From Aradus depressus (taxonomy: Eukaryota; Arthropoda; Insecta; Hemiptera; Aradidae), in the NCBI GenBank assembly GCA_963662175.1, contig OY759221.1, positions 2,852,001 to 2,916,000 of the forward strand: 64,000 nt of DNA, given 5' to 3'. Below the pieces are notes generated by a model that saw only the letters and a program-made list of their open reading frames with translations, was not told where the DNA came from and searched no databases. Below are positions 19,940 through 31,652 of this stretch, in pieces; position 1 is the first letter of the stretch, and the number at the start of each line of letters is the position of its first letter. The position numbers and the translations under genes were made by a program.

Positions 19940-22163
19940 CTCTATCAGTTAACAAATATTAAATCTATAAACCGTTGAAAAGCAAGAAATTTGAAGAATG
20001 GAGTCTACCGAGCTCAGGATCGCCACTTAGAAATCTAGCTGAGGCACTTAGGTCAGATGTTTTAATCGGGAAGTTAAAAATAACTTTGAGCACTTCGTCC
20101 TTCGGATGGGACATTAAGCGATGATCCAGGGCTTTTTCGAATGTGAGGTACTCGATAATGAGACGTATGTTATGTAAATAAACCTGGGTAGGTCAATTTC
20201 CACTTAGGTTGAAAGCCTTGAGCACGTCGTCCTTCGGATGGGACTTTCCGGATATATCTGAATCTGTAGTATCAGTTTTAACAATTATTAAGCCTATAAA
20301 CCGTTAAATAGCGCGAATTTTTTGAAAAACGTTTTCATTTTGATTTTTGTGTGGGGTTCAGATAATCCGGTCGTTCTCTATCAGTTTTAACAAATATTTA
20401 ATCTATAAACCGTTAAAAAGCGAGAAATTTGAAGAATGGAGTCTACCGAGCTCAGGATCGCCACTTACAAATCTAGCTGAGGCACTTAGGTCAGATGTTT
20501 CAATCGGGAAGTGAAAAATAACTATGAGCACGTCGTCCTTCGGATGGGACTTTAAGCGATGTTCCAGGACTTTTTCGAATGTGAGGTACTCGATAATGAG
20601 ACGTATGTTATGTAAATAAACCTGAGTAGGTGAAATTTCACTTAGGTTGAAAGCCTTGAGCACGTCGTCCTTCGGATGGGACTTTCCGGATAAATCTGAA
20701 TCTGTCGTATCAGTTTTAACAATTATTAAGCCTATAAACCGTTAAATAGCGCAAATTTTTTGAAAAACATTTTTATTTTGATTTTTGTGTAGGATTCAGA
20801 TAATCCGGTCGTTCTCTATCAGTTTTAACAAATATTAAATCTATAAACCGTTAAAAAGCGAGAAATTTGAAGAATGGAGTCTACCGAGCTCAGGATCGCC
20901 ACTTAGAAATCTAGCTGAGGCACTTAGGTCAGATGTTTCAATCGGGAAGTTAAAAAACACTTTGAGCACGTCGTCCTTCGGATGGGACTTTAAGCGATGA
21001 TCCAGGGCTTTTTCGAATGTGAGGTACTCGATAATGAGACGTATGTTATGTAAATAAACCTGGTTATGTGAAATTTCACTTAGGTTGAAAATAGCCTTGA
21101 GCACGTCGTCCTTCGGATGGGACTTTCCGGATAAATCTGAATCTGTCGTATCAGTTTTAACAATTATTAAGCCTATAAACCGTTAAATAGCGTGAATTTT
21201 TTGAAAAACATTTTTATTTTGATTTTTGTGTAGGATTCAGATAATCCGGTCGTTCTCTATCAGTTATAACAAATATTAAATCTATAAACCGTTAAAAAGC
21301 GAGAAATTTGAAGAATGGAGTCTACCGAGCTCAGGATCGCCACTTAGAAATCTAGTTGAGGCACTTAGGTCAGATGTTTTAATCGGGAAGCTAAAAATAA
21401 CTTTTAGCACGTCGTCCTTCGGATGGGACATTAAGCAATGATCCAGGGCTTTTTCGAATGTCAGGTACTCGATAATGAGACGTATGTTATGTAAATAAAC
21501 CTGGGTAGGTCAATTTCTACTTAGGTTGAAAGCCTTGAGCACGTCGTCCTTCGGATGGGACTTTCCGGATAACTCTGAATCTCTCGTATCAGTTTTAACA
21601 ATTATTAAGCCTATAAACCGTTAAATAGCGCAAATTTTTTGAAAAACATTTTTATTTTGATTTTTGTGTAGGATTCAGATAATCCGGTCGTTCTCTATCA
21701 GTTTTAACAAATATTAAATCTATAAACCGTTAAAAAGCGAGAAATTTCAAGAATGGAGTCTACCGAGCTCAGGATCGCCACTTAGAAATCTAGCTGAGGC
21801 ACTTAGGTCAGATGTTTCAATCGGGAAGTTAAAAAACACTTTGAGCACGTCGTCCTTCGGATGGGACTTTAAGCGATGATCCAGGGCTTTTTCGAATGTG
21901 AGGTACTCGATAATGAGACGTATGTTATGTAAATAAACCTGGTTAGGTGAAATTTCACTTAGGTTGAAAATAGCCTTAAGCACGTCGTCCGTCGGATGGG
22001 ACTTTTCGGATATATCTGATTCTGTCGTATCAGTTTTAACAATTATTAAGCCTATAAACCGTTAAATAGCGTGAATTTTTTGAAAAACATTTTTATTTTG
22101 ATTTTTGTGTAGGATTCAGATAATCCGGTCGTTCTCTATCAGTTTTAACAAATATTAAATCTA
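19940..22163 (+). repeat. tandem array of ~440-bp units containing a SINE-like core
   Basis: About five units; the core word ACGTCGTCCTTCGGATGGGA recurs at spacings near 438 bp (20225, 20663, 21101, 21543, 21981), with a second core copy inside each unit. Each unit also has TTAACAAATATTAAATCTAT, GAGCTCAGGATCGCCACTTA and GTGAGGTACTCGATAATGAG. It is related to the array in the Helitron at 9340-12561 but more homogeneous. Minus-strand open frames repeated per unit are by-products of the repetition, not genes. Confidence 0.8.
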
Positions 22164-24144
22164 TAGCAGTTATACCCGGCGTTGCCCGGGGAACTTTGAT
22201 TTTTCTCCCAATATCTTCTATAACGCTATTCAGTTCCTCGACAGTACATTCATGATGTTATAATTTTCAATTATTCATACGGAATAAGACTTATAGTCCT
22301 TCAGCTGTTGTAACGCTAGTAAGTTTTTAGGACCCCTGGGCACCACAGCTAGTATGCGCCTTTCAACGGCGGAAGCCACACCTAGTGAATACTTAGCATC
22401 GCTGGACGTCCTAGTCAGTGCGTACTTAAGAACGTTTGTGACCACAGCTAGTATGTGGCTTGCAACGCTGAGCACCACGGCTAGTACGTAGTTAAATACG
22501 CTGGGCATTACAGTTAGTAAGTGCTTTGCAACAGCGAACTTCACAGCTAGTACATAGTTAGGAACGCTGGGCACTACAGCTAGTAAATGCCTTGCAACAA
22601 CGGACCCCACAGCTAGTACGAAGTTAGGAACGCTGGGCACTACAGCTAGTAAATGCTTTGCAACAACGGACCCCACAGCTAGTACGATATTAGGAACCCT
22701 GGGCATCACAGCTAGTATGCTTTTGCAACGACGGACCCCACAGCTAGTACGATATTAGGAACGCTGGGCCCTACAGGTAGTAGGTGCCTTGAAACTGCGA
22801 ACCCCACAGATAGTATGTAGTTAGAACCACAGGGCATCACAGCTAGTATGAGTTTTGCAACGGCGGACCCCACAGCTAGTACCTACGAGTGAAATAAGCT
22901 GGGCCACACTGCTAGCGCCTTGCAACAGCAGACCCCACAGCTAGTACGTAATTAGAAACGCTGGGCATTACAGCTAGTAAATGTCTTATAGGTGCCTTGC
23001 AACAGCGAACCCCACAGCCAGTACATAGTTAGGAACGCTGGGGCTGAGCACTACAGCTAGTAAGTACCTTGCAACAGCGGACCCCACAGCTAGTACGATA
23101 TTAGGAACGCTGGACATCACAGCTAGTAAATGTCTTGCAACAGTGAACCCCACAGCGAATACATAGTTACTACTACTACATGTGAAATTCATGACAATCC
23201 GATTCATGACAATACGACCAACCGTTAATGAGCTAACTCTATATGTATATTTAGCCCCCCCCACAACCCTCCTTCCTGTTCAAAATTTTGGGCCGTCACA
23301 CACCTAATATTTCTATTTGACCTTTAGGAATACTACATGTGAAATTTCATGACAATTCGACCATTAGTTAATGAGTTAGCACTATTTATATACTTAGGCC
23401 CCCCTTACAACCCCCCCTCCCGATCAAAACTTTGGAACGCCACACACCTTATTTTTCTTTTTGGCCTTCAGGAATACTCCATGTGAAATTTCGTGACAAT
23501 CCGACCAACCGTTAAAGAGTTAGCTCTATATTTATACTTAGGCCCCCCACAACCCCCCCTCCCGTTCAAAACTTTGGGACGCCACACACCTTTTTTTCCT
23601 ATTTGCCTTTTAAAAATACTACATGTGAAATTTCATGACGATTCGCCCATTAGTTAAAGAGTTAGCTCTATATTTATACTTAGGCCCCCCCACAACCCCC
23701 CCTCCCGTTCAAAACTTTGGGACGCCACACACCTTATTTTTCTATTTGGCCTTCAGGAATACTCCATGTGAAATTTCGTGACAATCCGACCAACCGTTAA
23801 AGAATTAGCTCTATATTTATACTTAGGCCCCCCCCACAACCCCCCCTCCCGTTCAAAACTTTGGGACAGCACACACCTTTTTTTCCTATTTGGCTTTTAA
23901 AAATACTACATGTGAAATTTCATGACAATTCGCCCATTAGTTCATGAGTTAGCTCTATATTTATACTTAGGCCCCCCCACAACCCCCCCTCCCGTTCAAA
24001 ACTTTGGGACGCCACATAGCCTATTATTCAATCGGGCTCAAAAGAATGCTACATGGGAAGTTTCATGAAGATCCGTCCAGCGGTTTGGGCGTGATGCTGG
24101 AACAAACATACAAACAAACCCCGTTTCAGCTTTATTAATATAGA
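22164..24144 (-). mobile_element. Helitron, fused to the SINE-core array
   Basis: The 5' end on the minus strand is TCTATATTAATAAAGCTGAA (24144), next to host T. The 3' head (GCAGTTATACCCGGCGTTGC) begins directly at the end of the 440-bp array, and the CTAG end is changed (ATAG). Inside are 66-bp minisatellite units (22312-23170), then six C-rich units of about 145 bp (23215-24010). Direct fusion to the array suggests the array belonged to the same or an adjoining Helitron. Confidence 0.65.
22312..23170 (-). repeat. 66-bp minisatellite inside the Helitron
   Basis: The unit is two related 33-bp halves: CACAGCTAGTACGAAGTTAG with GAACGCTGGGCA, and CTACAGCTAGTAAATGCCTT with GCAACAACGGACC. The length is a multiple of three and one minus-strand frame lacks stops, giving a 22-residue hydrophobic repeat (for example VLAVGSAVARHLLAV). 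The same repeat occurs at 18905-19085, 14530-14660 and 62462-63645. Confidence 0.75.
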
Positions 24145-24360
24145 TAAAGAATTATCTTTCAGCAAGGATTTCGATACAGAATTATAAATACATAGATTCA
24201 ATAACTGATAATAAAAAGAACACAAACAAAATAAAAAAAACAATACTTATATTAATAAAAAGGTTAAATTAAAATAAAACCATAGGTAACATTATTCTTT
24301 TAGAACTGTTCTCAACTTGAAGCTTGTTAGGGCAAACAAATAAATGCTGCTCATCTGAGA

Positions 24361-24910
24361 CTAATAGTAAATTAGTAAGTTGTGGAGATGTGCCTGTTGC
24401 TGGGAGACATCTACCGGAACATCTCCCAAATAGCTAGAGCCAAGTATTAGTCTCTTAATCATGACATAGATGGGGCAGTCCATCAGAAGGGCCACGTCAT
24501 CCCTCTCCACCAGAGAACACAACCCACAGCTAATCTCAGGAGAGAACTCATGTTTTTCGTTTCTTATATAAATCCGTGTTCCCTTTTTCCCTGCTAACCG
24601 AAGCTGGACAAGCACTCTTAACTTGTTTATATGGCTATGGAGGCGGATATGTGGTTCTATGACAAGTTGCTAGCCCTCATTGAGAGGTATTCCATGCCGT
24701 TCAACTGAGCGGCTACCTTACTAGGATTGGTGCGGAAGACATGTGGGCTAGTCAGGATGTAGACGTTGTCTCCGAGAATCACAACAGACTAACGACGAGG
24801 TTTCGGAACTGGCTGAACAGTAAAGACGTTGATACGGTGTTGAACTCGAGGTTTAATCTTTATTACCGGGATGTCAACAGTCTGGGGATCATAGAACCAC
24901 ATTTTCTTTA
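24361..24910 (-). pseudogene. LINE 3' fragment with internal (twin-priming) inversion
   Basis: 24645-24361 on the minus strand encodes a LINE C-terminus: KLRVLVQLRLAGKKGTRIYI, then ISCGLCSLVERDDV and ALLMDCPIYVMIKRLIL, a 'CxLC ... DCPxY' pattern typical after the reverse-transcriptase domain. 24646-24910 on the plus strand encodes FRNWLNSKDVDTVLNSRF and IIEPHFL. Both parts contain ATAGAACCACAT at the break (24640-24655 inverted, 24889-24900 direct). Joining at that word gives one continuous protein order, so the 5' part is inverted relative to the 3' part, as in twin-primed insertions. The clade is not certain (jockey/R1/CR1 group). Confidence 0.6.
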
Positions 24911-25463
24911 ATGTTGACCTATAAATAATTCATTACGTATACAATTATTTCATTGAAAATGTTGAACGCCAAGAGAATGCTTCTTTATACATTTTTTAAA
25001 GTTATAGTGAAATGAAATCGTAAAAAAATTTATTTTTTACAAATTTTTAATTAGGATTTTCAGATTCTCCACAAGAAAATTAGGTTTTCCGGTATTTTTA
25101 GTTTTCTTGTACGGGCAATAGTTTTCGAGATATTGGTCTTTGAAAGTTGCGTTTTAGGTAAAATCAATTGGGTGTGGATTCATAGAGAAAACCGGGCGAA
25201 GAGTGGGGGCGACCTCCCTCCCCCCCCCCCCCCCCCCCCTGCTATTAATCCTGGCTACGCCCCTGTCAATTTCACATGTATCTTTTCGTATTGAACCAAT
25301 CATGTACTTTTATACTTCCCCAGTTATACTCAGTACTTTAATTTTCTAAGGGAACTCAACATTTTTAGCCGAGATATTTTGAAACACTTAATAAAAAATA
25401 AAGAAAAACGTACCTATGTTTAAAAAAAAAAAAAAAAAAAATCTATTTCACAAAATATATATT
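24911..25463. other. AT-rich intron sequence with C20 and A-run tracts
   Basis: Holds a run of 20 C at 25220-25239 after GTGGGGGCGACCTCCCTC, and an A-run near 25420-25440. No gene. Confidence 0.4.
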
Positions 25464-26268
25464 CAGTAGAATCCCGATATTTCGTATGGTCAAGGGACTG
25501 ACGGTTTGGTAGGAATTATCGGGATAACCAATTATCGGGAGTACAAAATATAAAAAATTAAAAAACGTATTAATGCAAGTATGTATTAAGAAGTATAGTA
25601 TACTAAACTGTACAATTCTTTAATTGCTTTGTCCTTAAACCAAGGTGCCTGTGAAAATTTTTCCAAAATGATCATCGTGGTAGCTGGCCGATATGCCTCA
25701 GCATAACGCCATAAGTAAGAAAAAAAAAAAAAAAAACTACAATAAACAGGACCTGCAATAAAAAATATGTACATATGTTCTAGATTAAATAAACACCAAT
25801 CAAACATTTGTTGGAAGAATGTTAGACAAGACCAATAAAATTTCTAAAACTTTCCCCCTCTCCTCTCCTCATTTCCTTTCAGTGAAAAGTGAAAAGAGTA
25901 CGAATTACATTTGATAATATGAGATTTCATATAAAACTTGTCTCTCTCACTCGCTCTCCCCTTTGGTTCTGTAGGAATCAAGTGATTTCCTAGAAAACAT
26001 TCATCTCGCACTCATTCTGCTCTCTCGTCTCTCACTGTCCTCTCTCCCCCTCTTGAAACCAGTACGAATTAACGAGGTTTTTAAGCTGGAAATACGAATT
26101 ATAAGACGTTTTAAGTGACCTCGAGCATAAAAATAATACGAATTACCGAGGGGTCCGAAATGCATTGTTTTTATACCACTTATCGGGACTTTCTCTGGGG
26201 ATTGGCAAATTTGTACGAATTAGCCGGAAATACGATTAATCGGGATACGAAATATCGGGTTTCCACTG
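25464..26268. mobile_element. pogo/Tigger-type element, 805 bp, non-coding
   Basis: The left end CAGTAGAATCCCGATATTTC and the reverse-complemented right end CAGTGGAAACCCGATATTTC form an inverted repeat of about 23 bp (21 matches). TA follows the right end; the left TA has changed to TT. Internal copies of 'ACGAATTA' motifs echo the ends. No transposase frame survives. It lies 205 bp from CAP exon 26474-26549. Confidence 0.7.
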
Positions 26269-26473
26269 TATTACTTAACATTTCAACGATTTGGATTTTC
26301 ATAAAATTCATCACATCAGCTTCAGATAAAGTAAAATAACGCAAAGTAACTCCCGGGCAACGCCAGATAACCTGCTAGTTAATACATAATAAAATACAGT
26401 TAATATAAATGTTGCATTTAGAAGTTGACAACATGATATACTGTTACCCAAATTATGTTTAGCAGTCCCTTAC

Positions 26474-26549
26474 TCTTAGAAGTACTATGCTCGAAAATGC
26501 AGTTTTTTGCATAATCGTGAGCAACTGATGCTAGATCTGTCGACCATGT
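26474..26549 (-). CDS. CAP-domain protein, internal exon (first pocket His)
   Basis: A 76-bp exon between a strong pyrimidine tract ending TCAG (AG at 26551-26550) and donor GTAAGG (26473). Phase 0 at the start, one base left at the end. It encodes TWSTDLASVAHDYAKNC and IFEHSTSK. Family knowledge: in CAP proteins the helix 'W..EL...A..YA..C.F.HS' follows the N-terminal helix and supplies the first pocket His and a disulfide Cys; both are present. The exon joins 32167-32288 upstream (…DMMEL|TW…) and 18237-18379 downstream without frame change. Confidence 0.88.
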
Positions 26550-26775
26550 CTGAAAAAAAACAAAAAAACATGGAGTATCAGTAAATAATCCCTTAGCTGT
26601 AGCACAGTAAGCTGCCATGGAAACCTTATAAACAAATATTATATTATTTATATTTTCACAACTATATTTTACTTCCATTTATTTTATGATTTTTACAACC
26701 TAATATCTTATGATAGATTTTGGAAAGAGAGCGAAAACGTAATTAATTAATACGTGCTGAGGAAGTACATAGTCG

Positions 26776-27180
26776 GTAGTGGTGTCAAACTTTCGATTAA
26801 GCACTAAGATTTGACTATCGATTATTATCGATAGTTATCTTTACATCGATTGAGCAATCGAATTTAAAATTTTTGTTATGCACTTTCCAATTTCTCTCCT
26901 ATATTCTCTGTATTTTATGATAAGTTTACTGAATTTCCGTAAACATCGATAGAACTCAAGTAAAGTTTAATATTATTAGAACCTTGGCATTGTCGTGACT
27001 GATCTAAATGTTTGAGTGGAACGTTTCCGTCGTCTTCAGTAGTATCAAAATAAATTACCGGATGTGTCATCTGAAGTTCGGTATTCCTTTTTGTATTCTT
27101 TACATCGCGCCAACTTCTTAGGCCCAACATCTCTATCGAAATGCTACCGCACATCCGAATGATTTTTCCGTTTCACACCG
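26776..27180. mobile_element. possible hAT-like MITE
   Basis: The left end GTGGTGTCAAACTTTCGATT and the reverse-complemented right end GCGGTGTGAAACGGAAAAAT are weakly matching hAT-style termini. Internal ATCGAT-rich palindromes (TATCGATTATTATCGATAG) recall the hAT-like element at 37971. No target duplication was found, so this is tentative. Confidence 0.3.
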
Positions 27181-27204
27181 CTCATGCTTCACACTAGTAA
27201 TACA

Positions 27205-27575
27205 ATTATGTTCTCATTGGATTTTAATATTAAATACGATGATCTTGATACATTCATTACATCGGCATTTATTGGGATTTTTGAAATTAGCCCCCACCCC
27301 GGAACTCCCCCTTGCACTCAGCCGATATCGCTGAAATTTGACTGGTTATGTCCGCATTGGATTTTAATTTTTAATACAAAATTTGATGTTGATACATTCA
27401 TTATATCGGGAGTTATTGGGATTTTTGAATTGAGCCCCCACCCCGGAACTCCCCCCTCCCCTCACCCGATATCGCTGAAATTTGACTGGTTATTTCCTCA
27501 GCAAAGTGTAATTTGAAGTACGAAATTTGATGTTGATACATTCATTACATCGGCAGTTATTGGGATTTTTTGAAT
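27205..27575 (+). repeat. ~145-bp tandem repeat, 2.5 copies
   Basis: The unit starts GCATTGGATTTTAATTTTTA and includes GATACATTCATTACATCGG, TTATTGGGATTTTTGAA, GCCCCCACCCCGGAACTCCC and CGATATCGCTGAAATTTGAC. Copy starts are near 27214, 27355 and 27490. Words are shared with the dispersed repeats at 7260 and 59560. Confidence 0.7.
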
Positions 27576-27611
27576 CAGATTCTCTTATCTACCCGTTCTC
27601 TTCCACCGACT

Positions 27612-28140
27612 TCTACATTAATAAAGCTGAAATTGGGGTTTGTTTGTATGTTTGTTCCAGCATCACGCCCAAACAGCCGGACAGATTTTCATGAAACATT
27701 ACATGTAGCATCCTTTCGAGCCCGATTGAATAATAGGCTATGTGGCGACCCAAAATTTCCAACGGGAGGGGGGGGGTTGTAAGGGGGGGGGGGGGGGGGG
27801 GCAAGCATAAAAATAGTGCTAACTCATCAATTAATGGTCGAATTGTCATGAAATTTGATATGTAGTATTCTTAAAAGCCAATTGAAAAATAGGGTGGGTG
27901 ATGTCACGAAATTATGAACGGGAGGGGGGTTGTGGGGGAAGGCCTAAGTATAAAAATTGTGGTAGCTCATTACCTTATAGTCGGATTGTCAAGAAATTTC
28001 ACATATAGTATTCTTAAAAGCCAAATCAAAAACTGGGTTTGTGACGTCACAAAATTGTGAACGAGAGGGGGGGGGGGATGTGGGGGCCTAAGTATAAAAA
28101 TAGTGGTAGCTCATTAATGGATGGTCGGATTGTCATGGAA
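27612..28140 (+). mobile_element. Helitron 5' part, 3'-truncated
   Basis: Starts TCTACATTAATAAAGCTGAA on the plus strand, then GGGGTTTGTTTGTATGTTTG and CAGCATCACGCCCAAAC, as in the copy at 18754-19777 reversed. Three C-rich (here G-rich) units follow, one with a G19 run at 27783-27801. The head, hairpin and CTAG end are absent, so the right border is a truncation. Confidence 0.65.
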
Positions 28141-28436
28141 TGGTTATGTCATCAGATGGTTTTATTTTAAATAGAAATTTGATGTTTATAGAGTGGGGAT
28201 GAAGAGTTCATCAATAGACGACGTGTTTTTTTAGTGCTTCTTAAAAAACTGAATTTTTTCTTGTTTCTGTGACATTTTTCTAAGATATTTTTTTATACAA
28301 TTGTGCATTAGACCCTGGTGAATATTTTGGTGAGTCAATTTTTAAAAACTATTCGGTTTTAATTGAAAAAAGTTAATATTAATTTTACAAAATCCCAGTC
28401 TGAAGTAAGGATTAGACGATAATAATTCTTGTTGAC

Positions 28437-29334
28437 ATGTCCAACGTTAAGGAGCTGCATTGTGGGGCGGACGGAGGGGAGATGGTGGGAGGGGCAGTTC
28501 CCCTCCTGATACCTGCCTCATTCCTTCAGCGGATGATGGAGATGTTTAACTGTATTGAGGCCGTAAAGAAAGACGTAGCTCAGTTTAAAAACGAAAGTGA
28601 GGCAGCGGTCAGTTACGTTAGATCTATTAAAGAGGAGATATCGTCTGGTTTTCAAAAAATTAATAAAGACCTCCTCTCGTCTCTTAAAATGGAATTTGCT
28701 ATGTTAAAAAGAAAACATGATATTTTAAGCAAAGAAATAAAAATTGTTAAATCACAATTTGATGAGGTTGGAGTGAAGAACCTGCCAATATTGTCAGTAA
28801 AATTGCAAAAATAGTGGGTTTCAATCTGAATACTGATAAAATAGACAACTGTTATAGGTTAAGTAGAGAGGGTGTCACATCTACTGTTGTTTTCTCCTTC
28901 ATTAAATACTCGGACAAGTTCGACTTCCTAAAATTAGAGAGAGCCAACCAATTTTTTCTGGGGCATCCATTGACAAATTTTCTTACAAATTATACAAATT
29001 GGGGAAAGAACTGCAGAAGAAAGGAAAATTTAAGTATTTATGGTATAGAAGAAACAACAACATTTTTGCACATAAAAACGACGGATCAAAGCGTGTTCTA
29101 ATAAGAAGGGATACCGATTTTTTGGTATTTTCTAATGGGGAGGAGGCTGAGAGTTGTGCCTTGTCAGATGAAGACATTGATCAGAGTACAGTGGACTCGG
29201 ACATCTCATCCAGAGGCCAATCCTCTCTCAGAGCTACCTCGTCATCCAAGAAGAGGAAACTGAAGAATGTGAAGGCTCATTCCATTGAACCTTTTTTAAG
29301 GCCAAGGACAAACTCTCTCCCAAAAAACGCTTAA
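28437..29334 (+). pseudogene. LINE ORF1 (nucleic-acid-binding protein), two frameshifts
   Basis: Starts MSNVKELHCGADGG. It includes a helical, coiled-coil-like stretch (about residues 35-110: EAVKKDVAQFKNESEAAV and MEFAMLKRKHDILSKEI). After a shift near 28811 it reads DKIDNCYRLSREGVTSTVVF, and after another near 28990 KGKFKYLWYRRNNNIFAHK. This order (coiled coil, RRM-like fold, 'GKFKY.WYR.N..I..K') is typical of arthropod LINE ORF1 proteins. It ends with a charged Ser-rich tail and a stop at 29332-29334. Confidence 0.7.
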
Positions 29335-29354
29335 CCCCTAACTTATTTGACCCA

Positions 29355-31652
29355 TTGGAAATCGGATTTTGGAACTTATATGGCTTCTCTAGCCTCTATA
29401 ATTTGTCACCTTCAGAAACAGACGATCTACTGAAGAAGAGTATAATCTGCCTGTGTGAGACGTGGCTAACCAGCGAGACTGTCACTCTTCCGGGATACCT
29501 CAAGGACTATGACCATTACCTCAGTCTTGCGACTCCAACTTGGCAACATCCACCTGGTCCTCGGCACAGTCTACTTCCCTCCTAGCAAGGATGGCCAGCT
29601 TCTCCTCACGTCTTTCTCCGAACTTCTCACCGATCTTGTGTCCATGCATGTTATTGTAGTTTTGTTATTGGGGTTGATTTTAACGCCCGGATCGGTCATT
29701 TGAATGTAATGGATAATGAGATTTTTGAGGGTTCTGTGTTGACTGGGTTCAGATCCTCATTTGATAAGGAAGTTAATACCAGAGGTAGACAGTTGGTAGG
29801 TATAATGGAACAACTGGGCTTATTTGCTTGTAATGGTAGGTCCATCAGAGATTCCCCTGCTAATTTAACTTATTCCTCTGACAAAGGATGTAGTCTTGTA
29901 GATTTTGTTTGGGCCTCGGTCGGTATTCTAAATTATATTAATGATTTCAAAATTATCTTTTTATCGAATTATTCTGATAATTTTTTTTGTTGTTTATATC
30001 TAGTCTTTTGTTCCGATGAAATGTTCAGACCTTCAGCTTAGACAATTTCTGTTCGAAACGTACAAGTTGTCTCTAGAATAAATTAAGCCTGTCTCAATTC
30101 CAAATGTTATTAAAAAATAATAGCAATATCTACTATAATAGCGACTCTACTGGAACTTTGTAATAAGTTATACGAATCAGTTTTAAATGCGATGGTAGAA
30201 GCCGATTTAATTAAGTCTATTACTTTAAATAACTGTTATAAAAATAAAAATGTTTGGTATTCAAAAGAATGTAAGAATGCAAAAAAAGAAGTTACTAAGT
30301 AACTCATTATACCGGGTGTTTCATTTAACCTGAAAAACAAGAATAAATCGAAAAATAAGCTTTATCGAAAAAAAATTGTTCAAACAAAAGTTGCAGGGTT
30401 AAAAGGGGGGCATATAATGGTAATACGAAATTTAGCCTCGAGTGGCGTTTTCAGGGTCAAATCAACGGCAACTTCGATTTTTTCAATGGAAACCCATAGT
30501 TTTAATTGCATAGTTATATTCTACCTGAAAAAATACGTATCTTTTGTAGGAAAAGTTTTGTTTGAAAATGTCAATTTTTTATGGTTTTGAGAATTTAAGA
30601 AACGAGACTATCCTAACCGGTGGATTGGTCGAGGTGGTCCAGTAAACTGGCCAGCTAGGTCACCGGACTTAACTTCGCCAGATTTTTTTCTATGGGGATA
30701 TTTAAAAGAACAAGAATACAAAAATGTGCCAACTACAACTGAAAATATGAAAGAGAGAATCAGAAATGCATGTCGAGAAATTGACAGAAAAACTTTATTA
30801 AGGACGGTGCAATGTTTCATTACACGTGTTGAAAAATGTATTGAAGTTCATTTTGAACATTTATTAAGATGATAATTAATTGTTGATAAGTGGTGTGAAA
30901 GTATTCAATTAAAATTTGTTTTCAAAATTTTGTGTAAAATATTAATTCTTTGTTAAGTCAATGAAGTTACATATATGTCGACTGCAGAACGAAGTTACAT
31001 ATATGTCGACTGCAGAACGAATCATAGAAGAATAATTAAGAAATGTAAATCTGAATTTTTTGAATCTGTTAAAACCGCTTTGAGAAACGTAAGGAACCCC
31101 TCGGAATTCTGGCAAACTATCAAAAAATTTAGAAAGAACAAAACAACTAACTGTCCAATCTCTGTTGAACAGTGGAAAGAATATTATGTCTCTATCATGC
31201 CTCCGAAGTTGTATAATAACAGTTTGTTGTTCAGCCACCATCACCCATTTCTTGATAAGGACATCTCTTTAGAAGAGCTGTTATCAAGTATAGGAAGCAG
31301 TAAAAATAACAAAGCAGCCGGTCTGAATCTAGTACCTAATGAGTGCTTTAAGTATTTCGACTCTTCTTGGACCCACTACCTACTAAATTTGTTTAATAAA
31401 ATCTGGCATAGTGAGGAATTCCCCGATAAGTGGTGTAAAGTTAAGATGAAAATGCTTCATAAAAAAGGTGAAACAACTGATCCTGGTAATTATAGAGGGC
31501 TTGCAATATTTAATTCTATTACTAAATTATTTACGTCTATTGTTAATAATAGGTTAGTTAAATGGGTGGATGAGAATGGTGTTATTCCCGAGGAGCAGAT
31601 GGGGTTCAGGAGTGTGGGAGGGGGTGTCGAGACGCAGTGTTCACCCGGCTAA
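29355..31652 (+). pseudogene. LINE ORF2 (APE-type endonuclease and partial reverse transcriptase)
   Basis: The endonuclease start reads EIGFWNLYGFSSL and IICLCETWLT, the metal-binding and substrate-binding blocks of APE-like LINE endonucleases. Further on, after frame changes, come FNTRGRQLVGIMEQLGLF-like words (VNTRGRQLVGIMEQLGLF at about 29774) and SLVDFVWASV. Downstream of the nested transposon, NHRRIIKKCKSEFFESV, NNKAAGLNLVPNECFKYF (block 0), KMKMLHKKG..DPGNYRGLAI (blocks 1-2) and EEQMGFRS (2a) are visible. No YADD block exists. A 28-bp tandem duplication (30963-30990, 30991-31018) lies at the transposon's right border. Confidence 0.75.
30296..30962 (+). mobile_element. nested Tc1/mariner-type DDE transposon relic
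   Basis: Begins near ATACCGGGTGTTTCATTTAA (30308) and holds a transposase C-terminus from about 30601: NRWIGRGGPVNWPARSPDL followed by TSPDFFLWGYLKEQEY and VHFEHLLR-like HFEHLLR before a TGA at about 30870. The 'WPARSPDLTPxDFFLWGYLK' block carries the last acidic catalytic residue in this insect-abundant family. The word GAAGTTAC occurs on both sides (30288-30295, 30963-30970) and may be target sequence. The first two catalytic regions are missing or unreadable. Confidence 0.65.

Noticed and set aside
20403..21983. Repeated minus-strand frames MLKAxFNLSEISxxQVYLHN
   Set aside because: One frame per 440-bp tandem unit with diverging ends; the array is SINE-core derived and non-coding.
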